From contig CAMLOC010000069.1 of the NCBI GenBank assembly GCA_946481465.1, positions 1 through 9,813 of the forward strand: a stretch of 9,813 nucleotides of DNA, given 5' to 3'. Below, piece by piece: positions 1 to 9,047 of this stretch (the stretch's first letter is position 1; each line of letters opens with the position of its first letter). Source of the DNA: an uncultured Shinella sp. (GTDB lineage Bacteria > Pseudomonadota > Alphaproteobacteria > Rhizobiales > Rhizobiaceae). Both the position numbers and the translations under genes were made by a program. The notes under the pieces were generated by a model, which worked only from the letters and a program-made list of their open reading frames with translations, was not told the DNA's origin and did no database searches.

Positions 1-739
1 CCTGGTCGAGCAGGCCGCCCGGATTGAGGCGCAGGTCGAGCACGTAGCCCTTCAGCTTGTCGGCGGGGACCTCTTCCTTGATCTTGGTGATCGCGGCTTC
101 CAGGTCGTCATAGGTCTTCTCCGTGAAGGAGATGACGCGCAGGTAGCCGACATCGTTCTCGACGCGGGACTTGACCGCCTTCACCGCGATGATGTCGCGC
201 ACGACGGTCAGTTCGATCGGCTTTTCGGCGCCCTTGCGGATCAGCGTCAGCTTGATCGGCGTGTTGACCGCGCCGCGCATCTTCTCGACCGCTTCTTCCA
301 GCTTCAGGCCGCGCACGTCCTGGCCGTCGATCTTGGAAATGTAGTCGCCGGCAAGGACGCCCGCGCGGGCGGCCGGCGTGTCGTCGATCGGGGTGATGAC
401 CTTGACGAGCTCGTCCTCCATCGTGACCTCGATGCCGAGGCCGCCGAATTCGCCGCGCGTCTGGGTGCGCATGTCCTCGGCGTCCTTGGCATTCATGTAG
501 GAGGAATGCGGATCGAGCGAGGTGAGCATGCCGTTGATGGCATTCTCGATGAGCTGGTCTTCCTTGGGCGGCGTCACATATTGCGCGCGCACGCGCTCGA
601 AGACGTCGCCGAAGATGGAAAGCTCGCGATAGGTCGACGAGCCGGCGGCTTCGGCCGGCAGGGTGGCCGTGTTGATGACGCTCATCGCCGTGGCACCCAT
701 GAGTGCACCGACGAGAACAAGAGAAGCCCTACGTATCAT
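1..739 (-). CDS. ctpA: Carboxy-terminal processing protease CtpA (S41 family), 5' part only
   Basis: Periplasmic S41 serine protease of the CtpA/Prc type, which trims or degrades envelope proteins. Only the first 246 codons are in the window; the family is usually about 430-450 residues. Seen here: a signal peptide (MIRR, hydrophobic stretch, then a likely AEA-AG cleavage near residue 31), an N-terminal region containing LTSLDPHSSYM, a PDZ domain at roughly residues 95-175 (EFGGLGIEV, AGVLAGDYISKIDG), and the start of the catalytic fold ending at LDLRLNPGGLLDQ. The catalytic Ser and Lys would lie beyond the left edge, so activity cannot be judged. The ATG at 739 has GGAAAGG six bases upstream and overlaps the end of the EnvC-like gene by 11 nt, which indicates co-transcription and probable translational coupling. 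Pairing with an amidase activator suits a role in wall remodelling; that role is inference. Confidence 0.93.
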   Translation of the reverse strand, partial: MIRRASLVLVGALMGATAMSVINTATLPAEAAGSSTYRELSIFGDVFERVRAQYVTPPKEDQLIENAINGMLTSLDPHSSYMNAKDAEDMRTQTRGEFGGLGIEVTMEDELVKVITPIDDTPAARAGVLAGDYISKIDGQDVRGLKLEEAVEKMRGAVNTPIKLTLIRKGAEKPIELTVVRDIIAVKAVKSRVENDVGYLRVISFTEKTYDDLEAAITKIKEEVPADKLKGYVLDLRLNPGGLLDQ

Positions 740-2159
740 TGCGTGCCTTTCCAGAATTTTTTGCGGACCACCACGGCCGGGAATCAACCGGTTTTCCGTT
801 CTTTCGGAATTCAATGTAAAGTGTCGGCTTGTCTGTTTCCAGCGTCAAAGCGTTGACACTCGCCACCCTTTTTTCACCCATCACGGCGAGCGGCTCTCCC
901 GCCACGACGAACTGACCCTCCCGCACGCTCACCCGGTCCATGCCCGAAAGGACCAGATGGTAGCCCTCCCCGGCGTTCAGGATGATCATGCGCCCATAAC
1001 TGCGGAACGTGCCGGCGAAGACGATCCATCCATCGGCCGGGGCCGTGACGAGCGCGCCCGGATTGGCCGCCAGCGTCAACCCTTGCGAATCATGGCCGGT
1101 GCCGTCCGCTTCGCCGAATTGGCGCAGAACGTCGCCGGCCACGGGAAAGTCCAGTTTCGCCTGCAGTTCGGAGAATTCATATGCCGGAGCAATGCGGTTT
1201 TTGTCGGGCACGCTGTCGCGGGCGAGCGCCCGCGCCCTCTCCCGTTCGGCCTCGCTCTGGCTCCGCCGTTCCTCTTCTTTTGCCCGGGCGAGGGCGGCGG
1301 CGTCGCGCACCGAACCGATGTCGCGCTCCAGGCTGCTTATCAGCCCTTCCAGGCTGGTCGCGCGGGCGGCAAGCTCCTCGGCGCGGCGGCGCTCGGCGGC
1401 GAGCGTGCGGTTGTTGGTCTGCGCCAGCGCCTCGTTCTGCGCAACCAGCAGTTCGGAGCGCTTCTCCTCCTCGATGCGTAGCTGCATCGCATCGGTCAGT
1501 TCCGTGCGCTCGCGGTCGATGTCGCTCTTGATCTCCATCAGCGCCGCCAGGTCGTCGACCAGCTCATCCGTCTCCCTGCGAATGCCCGGCACGACCGCGC
1601 CGAGGAGAATGGCGCTGCGGACCGAGGAGAGCGCGTCCTCCGGATTGACGAGCAGGGCGGGCGGCGGGTTGCGCCCCATGCGCTGGAGCGCGGCGAGCAC
1701 TTCCGCCAGCAGGCCGCGGCGTTCGTGCAGGGAGGCGCGGACGCCCGCTTCCCGCTCGCGCATGCCTTCCAGGCGCTTCTCGCCGGCGAGGATCTTCTCC
1801 TCCATGCTCTTGCGCGTGGCGGCCGACTTGACGATTTCCTCGCGCAGGCTCTGGCGTGTCTTTTCCAGCTTGGCGATCTCGGCTTCCAGCTCTTTCGTCT
1901 TCTCCTCGGAAACCGTGATCGACTGGGAGAGCGTTTCGAGTTCACGGCGCGTGCTGTCGCGGCGCAGCGCCAGGGCGGCGGCGGGATCGGGCTCGGCTCT
2001 TGGCAGCGATCCCGTCTTTTCCTGCGCGACGCCGGTCTCGTCCGGCTCGGCGGCGACGGGATGGGAAAGAAGCGCCAGCACCAGGGCAACACAAAGCCCC
2101 GCCGGCCGCAGCAGGCGGCCGACGCCTTTCCCCGGATCGACTGTGTCGGCTTTCCTCAT
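729..2159 (-). CDS. EnvC-like murein hydrolase activator (coiled coil plus degenerate LytM/M23 domain)
   Basis: Predicted periplasmic activator of cell-wall amidases, 476 aa from the ATG at 2159. The N-terminus has a signal peptide (hydrophobic LCVALVLALL, then VAAEP). Residues from about 50 to 310 are rich in charged heptad-like segments (many E/K/R and L) and are probably a long coiled coil. A LytM fold covers roughly residues 338-465 (APADGWIVFAG, GQFVVAGEPLAVMG, LYIEFRKNGKPVD, PWW). The zinc ligands of active M23 peptidases are not evident: the final HxH is replaced by LYIEF and the HxGxD region reads HDSQGLTL. This is the pattern of EnvC-type proteins, which activate amidases rather than cut peptides. 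The start is uncertain. ATG 2159 gives a normal signal peptide, but its GGGGAG is only 2 nt away. An upstream in-frame TTG at 2213 (494 aa) has AAGGGAG at 4 nt but gives an overlong n-region. The stop overlaps ctpA by 11 nt. Confidence 0.88.
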   Translation of the reverse strand: MRKADTVDPGKGVGRLLRPAGLCVALVLALLSHPVAAEPDETGVAQEKTGSLPRAEPDPAAALALRRDSTRRELETLSQSITVSEEKTKELEAEIAKLEKTRQSLREEIVKSAATRKSMEEKILAGEKRLEGMREREAGVRASLHERRGLLAEVLAALQRMGRNPPPALLVNPEDALSSVRSAILLGAVVPGIRRETDELVDDLAALMEIKSDIDRERTELTDAMQLRIEEEKRSELLVAQNEALAQTNNRTLAAERRRAEELAARATSLEGLISSLERDIGSVRDAAALARAKEEERRSQSEAERERARALARDSVPDKNRIAPAYEFSELQAKLDFPVAGDVLRQFGEADGTGHDSQGLTLAANPGALVTAPADGWIVFAGTFRSYGRMIILNAGEGYHLVLSGMDRVSVREGQFVVAGEPLAVMGEKRVASVNALTLETDKPTLYIEFRKNGKPVDSRPWWSAKNSGKARNDT

Positions 2160-2197
2160 CGCTCCCCGAACGTGTTTCCCTACCGCTCTATGCTGAT

Positions 2198-2213
2198 TTG
2201 GCGCTTTCGCCAA
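2198..2213 (-). repeat. Small perfect hairpin in the rlmH-envC spacer
   Basis: TTGGCG and CGCCAA form a perfect 6-bp stem with a 4-nt loop (AAAG on the minus strand). There is no T-tract, so it is not an intrinsic terminator. The alternative TTG start of the EnvC-like gene is the first codon of this stem. The rest of the 142-nt spacer (2160-2301) shows nothing else convincing to me. Confidence 0.4.
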
Positions 2214-2301
2214 GAATCTCCCTTGGCCACAAACCGCGCCGAAAATACGGCTGCGGCCGATCCTGCGCCTCCAGCCTTGCGCGGCGGTGATGCTTGCGCC
2301 G

Positions 2302-2784
2302 TCAGCTGCGGTGATAGGGATGGCCGGAAAGAATGGTGACCGCGCGATAGAGCTGTTCGGCGATGAGGATGCGCACGAGCTGGTGCGGCCAGGTCATCTT
2401 GCCGAGGCACAGCGTGGCGTCGGCGCGCTCGTAGAGGGCGGGATCGAGACCGTCGGCACCGCCGATGGCGATCATCAGGTCGCGTTTTCCCCCATCGCGG
2501 AAGCCGCCGACGAGATCGGCGAAGGCGGGGGAATCGAGCGCCTTGCCGCGCTCGTCAAGCAGGATCAGGACGGCGCCGTCGGGCAGCGCCTTTAGCAGCA
2601 TGGCCGCTTCCTCGCGCTTGCGCGTCTCGGCATTGCCGGCGCGGCTTTCGCCGACCTCGGCAAGCCTGCCGAGTTCGAGGCCGATCGCGGGGCCGGCCTT
2701 GGCGAAACGGTCCATGTAGCGGGCCGCAAGATCCTTCTCAGGGCCGGCCTTCAGCCGTCCAACCGCAAAAAGTCCAACCCGCAT
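2302..2784 (-). CDS. rlmH: 23S rRNA (pseudouridine-1915-N3)-methyltransferase RlmH
   Basis: SPOUT-class SAM-dependent enzyme that methylates pseudouridine 1915 in helix 69 of 23S rRNA on assembled ribosomes. The 160-aa product is close to the roughly 155 aa of the family. Family marks are visible: N-terminal MRVGLFAVGRLK, LDERGK, the glycine-rich IGGADG, the knot segment LGKMTWPHQLVRILIAEQLYRA-like stretch near residues 128-148, and the terminal GHPYHR. The ATG at 2784 is chosen because the protein family begins at MRVG; a GTG 30 nt upstream (2814) only adds a non-conserved SPERTGLGS stretch. An AGGG lies 9 nt before the ATG. The gene follows rsfS after 79 nt and precedes the EnvC-like gene by 142 nt. 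The rsfS-rlmH pairing is common in bacteria and places two late ribosome factors together. Confidence 0.95.
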   Translation of the reverse strand: MRVGLFAVGRLKAGPEKDLAARYMDRFAKAGPAIGLELGRLAEVGESRAGNAETRKREEAAMLLKALPDGAVLILLDERGKALDSPAFADLVGGFRDGGKRDLMIAIGGADGLDPALYERADATLCLGKMTWPHQLVRILIAEQLYRAVTILSGHPYHRS

Positions 2785-2794
2785 CGACCCAAGC

Positions 2795-2849
2795 CCTGTC
2801 CGTTCGGGTGACACTCAAGCCGCGTCACCGTTTTTCCTCGCCGGACAGG
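2795..2849 (-). repeat. Nested inverted repeats in the rsfS-rlmH spacer
   Basis: On the minus strand CCTGTCCG (2849-2842) pairs perfectly with CGGACAGG (2802-2795), an 8-bp outer stem. Inside it, GGTGAC (2829-2824) pairs with GTCACC (2812-2807), a 6-bp inner stem with an 11-nt loop. The outer stem covers the AGG of the likely rlmH ribosome-binding site, so a folded mRNA could limit rlmH translation. The pairing is seen in the sequence; function is inference. There is no T-tract, so this is not an ordinary terminator. Confidence 0.4.
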
Positions 2850-2863
2850 CGCCCGGCGTCATC

Positions 2864-3277
2864 TCAATGGACGGTGCCGTCCTCGATCTCGGGAGCCGCC
2901 CACATCCGTTCGATGTTGTAGAACTCCCGGACTTCCGGCCGGAACACGTGAACGATGATATCGCCCGTATCGATCAGCACCCAGTCGCCCGCCTCGAGAC
3001 CTTCGACGCGGGCATTGCCCAGGCCTTCGTCCTTGAGATCGGAGATGAGGTGATCGGCAATCGCCATGACATGACGGTTCGAGCGGCCGGACACGACCAC
3101 CATGTAGTCGCCCAGCGCCGATTTGCCGGCAATGTCGATGGTGACGATATCTTCTGCCTTCGAGTCCTCAAGGCTTGCGAGGACCAGTTGAAGGGCACGG
3201 TCGGCGGCATCGTCGCCCCTTCCCGCGCTCCTGGAGAAAACGCCGATGACGTTTCCCTTCGCGTGCACTGTTGTCAG
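2864..3277 (-). CDS. rsfS: Ribosomal silencing factor RsfS, probable CTG start
   Basis: RsfS (DUF143/Iojap family) binds large-subunit protein uL14 and blocks subunit joining, saving energy in poor growth. Conserved features: SKAEDIVTIDI, SALGDYMVVVSGRSNRHVMAIADHL, GDWVLIDTGDIIVHVF and the closing REFYNIERMW. The start is unusual. The best ribosome-binding site, AAAGGA (3289-3284), sits 6 nt before an in-frame CTG at 3277, giving 137 aa beginning (M)TTVHAKGN. A GTG at 3268 is 15 nt from that site. Another GTG at 3337 would lie about where a transcript from the candidate promoter begins, so it would lack a leader. I therefore prefer CTG, then GTG 3268. The gene likely starts its own transcription unit with rlmH, the EnvC-like gene and ctpA downstream. 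Confidence 0.9.
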   Translation of the reverse strand: MTTVHAKGNVIGVFSRSAGRGDDAADRALQLVLASLEDSKAEDIVTIDIAGKSALGDYMVVVSGRSNRHVMAIADHLISDLKDEGLGNARVEGLEAGDWVLIDTGDIIVHVFRPEVREFYNIERMWAAPEIEDGTVH

Positions 3278-3314
3278 GTTCGTTCCTTTCTGTGTAACAG
3301 GACAAGCACGTCTT

Positions 3315-3337
3315 GTACCGGCGTGTCGGGCCGGCAC
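3315..3337 (-). repeat. Possible hairpin in the rsfS 5' leader
   Basis: On the minus strand GTGCCGG (3337-3331) can pair with CCGGTAC (3321-3315), seven pairs including one G-T wobble, around a 9-nt loop. It lies between the candidate transcription start and the rsfS ribosome-binding site. It could shape the leader RNA; there is no direct evidence of function. Confidence 0.3.
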
Positions 3338-3343
3338 CTACTA

Positions 3344-3373
3344 AATGTAGGCATCAAAGGTTACCACTTTCAA
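3344..3373 (-). promoter_or_regulatory. Candidate sigma-70-type promoter for rsfS
   Basis: TTGAAA (3373-3368; five of six matches to TTGACA) is followed after 18 nt by TACATT (3349-3344; four of six matches to TATAAT). It falls just past the nadD stop codon and predicts a transcription start near 3337. A short palindrome, CCTAC-5 nt-GTAGG (3351-3337), overlaps the -10 box, and an 8-bp inverted repeat (ACGTCTTG at 3308-3315 and CAAGACGT at 3371-3378) flanks the promoter; either could be an operator. The boxes are seen; activity is inferred. Confidence 0.45.
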
Positions 3374-3377
3374 GACG

Positions 3378-4022
3378 TCACTTCTGAGGGATGGTTTTCT
3401 CTAGCGCCGCCTGGCTGCGCAGCGCCGTGGAGCTGAGCGGCGAGCGGGGGCCGTGGATGAAGGTCCAGGCCGGCGCCCGGTGGCGGGCAAGCGACATCGC
3501 ATCCTCCTCGTCGATGCGCGCATAGTCGAAGGTTTTCGCCATGCGCGAGGAGAGATAGGCGAGCGTCGAGCCGGGCCGGTCGATGACGGCGATGGGGAAG
3601 GTGCAGGCGATCTTCTGCCAGCTCTGCCAGCGGTGGAAGGTGCCGAGATTGTCGGCCCCCATGATCCAGACGAAATGGACGCCGCGGTTCAGCGCCTGCA
3701 CGCGCTGGAGGGTCCTTGCCGTATAGCTTTGCCCGAGCCGTTTCTCGAAAGCCGTCACCTTGACGCGCGGGCCGGGGGCGATGTCCTCGCTGAGGCGGAT
3801 GCGCTCGGCAAGCGGGGCGAGTTCCCGGTGGTCCTTCAAGGGGTTGCCGGGCGTCACCATCCACCAGAGCTGGTCGAGGCCGAGGCGCCGCAGGGCGATT
3901 TCCGCGACCAGCGCATGGCCCTGGTGCGGCGGGTTGAACGAGCCGCCGAACAGGCCGATCGCCATGCCCTTTTCCGCATGCGGCATTCTCAGGTAGCGCT
4001 CTGCAACCGCGTCCGACGTCAC
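3378..4022 (-). CDS. nadD: Nicotinate-nucleotide adenylyltransferase NadD
   Basis: Cytoplasmic enzyme that joins ATP and nicotinate mononucleotide to give deamido-NAD, a central step of NAD synthesis. The 214-aa product shows the nucleotidyltransferase signature GGSFNPPHQGH (about residues 26-36, the HxGH motif), VTPGNPLK, the FVWIMGADNL segment, and the C-terminal SSTALR, matching the family's ISSTxIR nucleotide-binding motif. The start chosen is GTG 4022, directly after the proA TAA with no spacer. An ATG at 3986 (202 aa, MPHAEKGM) is a plausible alternative because neither start has a strong ribosome-binding site; I keep the longer form because YLRMPHAE resembles the start I remember from related rhizobial proteins. 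It is the last gene of the obgE-proB-proA-nadD block. Confidence 0.93.
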   Translation of the reverse strand: MTSDAVAERYLRMPHAEKGMAIGLFGGSFNPPHQGHALVAEIALRRLGLDQLWWMVTPGNPLKDHRELAPLAERIRLSEDIAPGPRVKVTAFEKRLGQSYTARTLQRVQALNRGVHFVWIMGADNLGTFHRWQSWQKIACTFPIAVIDRPGSTLAYLSSRMAKTFDYARIDEEDAMSLARHRAPAWTFIHGPRSPLSSTALRSQAALEKTIPQK

Positions 4023-5300
4023 TTAGGGCCGCACCTGTCCGGTGCCGCGCACGCGGTATTTGAAGGAGGTGAGCTGCTCGACGCCGACGGGGCCGCGCGC
4101 ATGCATCTTGCCCGTCGCGATGCCGATCTCGCCGCCCATGCCGAACTCGCCGCCATCGGCGAACTGGGTGGAGGCGTTGTGCAGCAGGATCGCCGAATCG
4201 ATCTCCGTGAAGAAGCGCCCGACGACGTCGGGATCCTCGGCGATCACGGCTTCCGTATGGGCGGAGGACCAGCGGTTGATATGCTCGATCGCCCCGGAAA
4301 TGCCGTCGACGAGCGAAACGGAGATGATGGCGTCGAGATATTCCGTCGACCAGTCCGCCTCCGTCGCGGCAACGAGGTTCGCGATTCGGGCGCGGATCTC
4401 GTCCGTCGCGCGCACCTCGCAGCCGGCGGCGGCGAGGCCTTCCAGAAGCGGTGCAAGATGCGTGTCGGCGACAGCGCGGTCGACCAGCAGCGTCTCGGCA
4501 GCGCCGCAGATGCCCGTGCGGCGCATCTTCGCATTGACGACGATCTTCTGCGCCATGTCGAGATCGGCGGATCTGTCGACATAGATGTGGCAGAGGCCTT
4601 CGAGATGGGCGAAGACCGGCACGCGCGCCTCGCTCTGCACGCGGGCGACGAGGCTTTTCCCGCCGCGCGGCACGATGACGTCGATGGCGCCGCCGAGACC
4701 GGACAGCATGGCGCCGACGGCGGCGCGGTCCGTCACGGGCACGTACTGGATCGCGTGTTCCGGCAGGCCGGCGGCCTTGAGGCCGGCGACGAGGCAGGAA
4801 TGGATCGCCTGCGATGAATTCACGCTGTCCGAGCCGCCGCGCAGGATCACCGCGTTGCCGGCCTTCAGGCACAGCGCGCCTGCATCCGCCGTCACGTTCG
4901 GCCGGCTCTCATAGATGACGCCGATGACGCCGAGCGGCGTGCGCACGCGCTCGATATGCAGGCCGTTCGGCCGGTCCCATTCGGCGATGACGTCGCCGAC
5001 CGGGTCCTTGAGGGCCGCGATATCGCGGATGGCGCCGGCAATACCTTCGATGCGCTCGGCCGTCAGCGTCAGCCGGTCGATGAAGGGGGTGGCGACGCCG
5101 CTCTCCCGGGCATTGGCGAGGTCGATGGCGTTGGCGGCGAGGATGGCGTCGCGGCCGGCAAGGATTTCCGCGGCCATTGCTTCCAGCGCACGGTTCTTCG
5201 CCTCGGCTGTTGCGATGGCGAGCGGCCGCGCCGCGGCGCGGGCATTGCGGCCGATTTCGGCCATCAGGCTGTCGATGTCGGTCCTGACCTGGTCAAGCAT
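4023..5300 (-). CDS. proA: Gamma-glutamyl phosphate reductase ProA
   Basis: Second enzyme of proline synthesis: NADPH-dependent reduction of gamma-glutamyl phosphate to glutamate-5-semialdehyde. The protein is 425 aa, normal for the family, and belongs to the aldehyde dehydrogenase superfamily. Visible features are the cofactor-binding ESRPNVT (131-137), [14 protein letters not shown] (145-158), the stretch [10 protein letters not shown], the catalytic cysteine C265 in [13 protein letters not shown], and the C-terminal [21 protein letters not shown]. The ATG at 5300 has AAAGGA eight bases upstream, located inside proB, and the two genes overlap by 8 nt. ProA and ProB work as successive enzymes passing an unstable intermediate, so coupled expression makes sense. 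Confidence 0.97.
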   Translation of the reverse strand: MLDQVRTDIDSLMAEIGRNARAAARPLAIATAEAKNRALEAMAAEILAGRDAILAANAIDLANARESGVATPFIDRLTLTAERIEGIAGAIRDIAALKDPVGDVIAEWDRPNGLHIERVRTPLGVIGVIYESRPNVTADAGALCLKAGNAVILRGGSDSVNSSQAIHSCLVAGLKAAGLPEHAIQYVPVTDRAAVGAMLSGLGGAIDVIVPRGGKSLVARVQSEARVPVFAHLEGLCHIYVDRSADLDMAQKIVVNAKMRRTGICGAAETLLVDRAVADTHLAPLLEGLAAAGCEVRATDEIRARIANLVAATEADWSTEYLDAIISVSLVDGISGAIEHINRWSSAHTEAVIAEDPDVVGRFFTEIDSAILLHNASTQFADGGEFGMGGEIGIATGKMHARGPVGVEQLTSFKYRVRGTGQVRP

Positions 5301-6465
5301 GGCTGACGTCCTTTCCCGCCTCGGCGGTAAGCGGCGCGGAAAGGCCGGTCACCACGAGGTCATCCCTGTGCACCATGGCCGCGCGGCCGGCATAGCCGAG
5401 GATGGCGGCGATCTCCGCCGATTTCTTGCCGATGATCATGCGGGCCTCGTCCGCGTCGTAGCCGGCGAGCCCGCGGGCGATCTCGCGCCCGCTCGTGCCG
5501 TAGATCGACACGGTATCGCCACGCGAGAACGCGCCCCAGACGCCGCGAACGCCGGCGGGCAGCAGGCTCTTGCCCGAGGTCAGCGCCGTTTCGGCACCGG
5601 CATCGATCTCCAGCCGGCCGGCGGGCTGCAACTGCCCGGCAATCCAGGTCTTGCGCGCCGTCACCGGCGAACCCGAAGGCGCGAACCAGGAGGAGCGCGC
5701 ACCCTCCTCGACGGCACGCAGCGGATGGTCGACCTTGCCCGAGGCGATGATCATGGCGCAGCCGGCGCCCGTCGCGATCTTGCCGGCATCGATCTTGGTG
5801 CGCATGCCGCCGCGCGACAGTTCGGAGGCCGCGCCGCCGGCCATGGCCTCGATCTCGGGCGTGATCGCCTCGATCGTTTCGAGGAAACGGGCCTCGGGGT
5901 CGAGATGCGGCGGGGCGGTATAGAGCCCGTCGATATCGGAGAGCAGCACGAGCAGGTCGGCACCGGTCATGGTGGCGACGCGGGCGGCGAGCCGGTCGTT
6001 GTCGCCGTAGCGGATTTCCGTCGTGGCGACCGTGTCGTTCTCGTTGATGATGGGCACGGCGCCGAGCTTCAGGAGCTGGTTGATCGTCGCGCGCGCATTC
6101 AGGTAGCGCCGCCGCTCCTCCGTGTCGCCGAGCGTCAGGAGGATCTGGCCGGCGACGATGCCGTCCGCCGAAAGGCTCTCCGACCAGGCGCGGGCAAGCG
6201 CGATCTGGCCGACGGCGGCGGCCGCCTGGCTTTCCTCCAGCTTCAGGGCGCCTGCAGGCACCTTCAGCACGGAGCGGCCGAGCGCGATGGCGCCGGAGGA
6301 GACGACGAGCACCTCGGTGCCGCCGGCCCGCAGCGCCGCGATATCGCTGCACATCGCGTCGAGCCAGGCCTTTTTCAGGCCGCTCGCGCGGTCGACGAGC
6401 AGGGCCGAGCCGATCTTGATCACAATCCGGCGGTGTTTTCCGAGCGGTTTGCGGTGCTTCGTCAT
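5293..6465 (-). CDS. proB: Glutamate 5-kinase ProB with C-terminal PUA domain
   Basis: First and usually feedback-controlled step of proline synthesis: ATP-dependent phosphorylation of glutamate. The 390-aa protein has an amino-acid kinase domain at about residues 13-250 ([66 protein letters not shown]) followed by a PUA domain near 280-355 ([33 protein letters not shown]). The two-domain length of about 370-390 aa is typical of bacterial ProB. The ATG at 6465 comes one base after the obgE TGA, with no clear ribosome-binding site of its own, so translation is probably coupled to obgE. The 3' end overlaps proA by 8 nt. Confidence 0.97.
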   Translation of the reverse strand: MTKHRKPLGKHRRIVIKIGSALLVDRASGLKKAWLDAMCSDIAALRAGGTEVLVVSSGAIALGRSVLKVPAGALKLEESQAAAAVGQIALARAWSESLSADGIVAGQILLTLGDTEERRRYLNARATINQLLKLGAVPIINENDTVATTEIRYGDNDRLAARVATMTGADLLVLLSDIDGLYTAPPHLDPEARFLETIEAITPEIEAMAGGAASELSRGGMRTKIDAGKIATGAGCAMIIASGKVDHPLRAVEEGARSSWFAPSGSPVTARKTWIAGQLQPAGRLEIDAGAETALTSGKSLLPAGVRGVWGAFSRGDTVSIYGTSGREIARGLAGYDADEARMIIGKKSAEIAAILGYAGRAAMVHRDDLVVTGLSAPLTAEAGKDVSHA

Positions 6466-6466
6466 C

Positions 6467-8417
<1,951 letters not shown>

Positions 8418-8427
8418 CCGTTCGGGC

Positions 8428-8458
8428 CGGGGCGGATCGCTCCGCCCCGCTCTTTTTC
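8428..8458 (+). terminator. Intrinsic terminator after the EEP gene
   Basis: A 9-bp GC-rich stem (CGGGGCGGA at 8428-8436, TCCGCCCCG at 8441-8449) with loop TCGC is followed by CTCTTTTTC. It begins 11 nt after the TGA at 8417. The end of the T-tract overlaps the stop codon of the convergent acetyltransferase gene (8457-8459). On the minus strand the hairpin has no T-run, so it should act mainly on plus-strand transcripts. Confidence 0.85.
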
Positions 8459-9047
8459 AATGCCGGGGTGCCGCCGGGCGGAAATCGCCCGGCTCCAGCC
8501 GCGTTTCGATATGCGGTACCATCGCGCCGCGCGCGACGCAGAAGAGATCGCTGCATCCGGTGATGCGGAAACCCGCCTTCTCCTGCACCCTGAGCGAGGC
8601 GAGGTTGTCGGCGAAGATGCCGGAGCGGATGTCCGTGCCGGGCATCCGCATCAGGAACCGCGCCGTTGCCGCATGCACGGCCTCGCTCATGTAGCCCCGC
8701 TCCCAGTAGAAGCGGTTCAGCCAGTAGCCGATTTCCCAGCCGCCGCGGCTGCGCTCGAAGGAGACGCAGCCGATATGGACGTCGTCGCCCGTGGTGATGG
8801 CGAAGGCCCAGCCCTCGTTGAGATCGCTGGCGGCGACGGAAAGCCATTCCGCCGCATCCTGCCGGTCATAGGGGGCGGGCACCCGCGCCAGCATGCGCGA
8901 GACCTGGAAGTCGTTCAGCGACTGGGCGATCGCGTCCGCATCGGACATGCGGTGCGGGCGCAGGACGAGGCGGGGCGTCGCGACGGTTGGGCAGGGCCCG
9001 GGGCCCGTCACGCGCTCGCGTTCGATCCGGGTCTGCATGGCGTTCAT
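8457..9047 (-). CDS. GNAT family N-acetyltransferase (RimJ/RimL-like), downstream copy
   Basis: Predicted acetyl-CoA-dependent N-acetyltransferase of 196 aa, Acetyltransf_3 (RimJ/RimL) type; the substrate is unknown. Features: TPRLVLRPHRMSDADAI (about 24-40), GCVSFERSRGGWEIGYWL (93-110), the acetyl-CoA region ERGYMSEAVHAA (116-127), and the C-terminal NLASLRVQEKAGF (148-160) typical of the family. The start is ATG 9047: it has GGGGAGG six nt upstream and overlaps the preceding gene by ATGA, which indicates translational coupling. A longer 238-aa frame from 9173 would run through the upstream gene and is rejected. The protein resembles its upstream neighbour along its length, so the pair probably arose by tandem duplication. 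RimJ/RimL enzymes acetylate ribosomal protein N-termini, but members vary widely. Confidence 0.9.
   Translation of the reverse strand: MNAMQTRIERERVTGPGPCPTVATPRLVLRPHRMSDADAIAQSLNDFQVSRMLARVPAPYDRQDAAEWLSVAASDLNEGWAFAITTGDDVHIGCVSFERSRGGWEIGYWLNRFYWERGYMSEAVHAATARFLMRMPGTDIRSGIFADNLASLRVQEKAGFRITGCSDLFCVARGAMVPHIETRLEPGDFRPAAPRH

Noticed and set aside
2190..2219. Possible envC promoter TTGGCG-17-TAGAGC
   Set aside because: Only about four and three of six matches, and the -35-like box is the hairpin arm; too weak to call.
663..2339. Plus-strand open frames (663-1481, 1009-2196, 1725-2339) opposite the EnvC-like gene
   Set aside because: Low-complexity Ser/Arg-rich translations without motifs; the minus strand carries a coherent signal peptide, coiled coil and LytM protein.
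2180..2410. 76-codon minus-strand frame across the end of rlmH and the spacer
   Set aside because: Mostly an off-frame shadow of rlmH; no motif and no ribosome-binding site.
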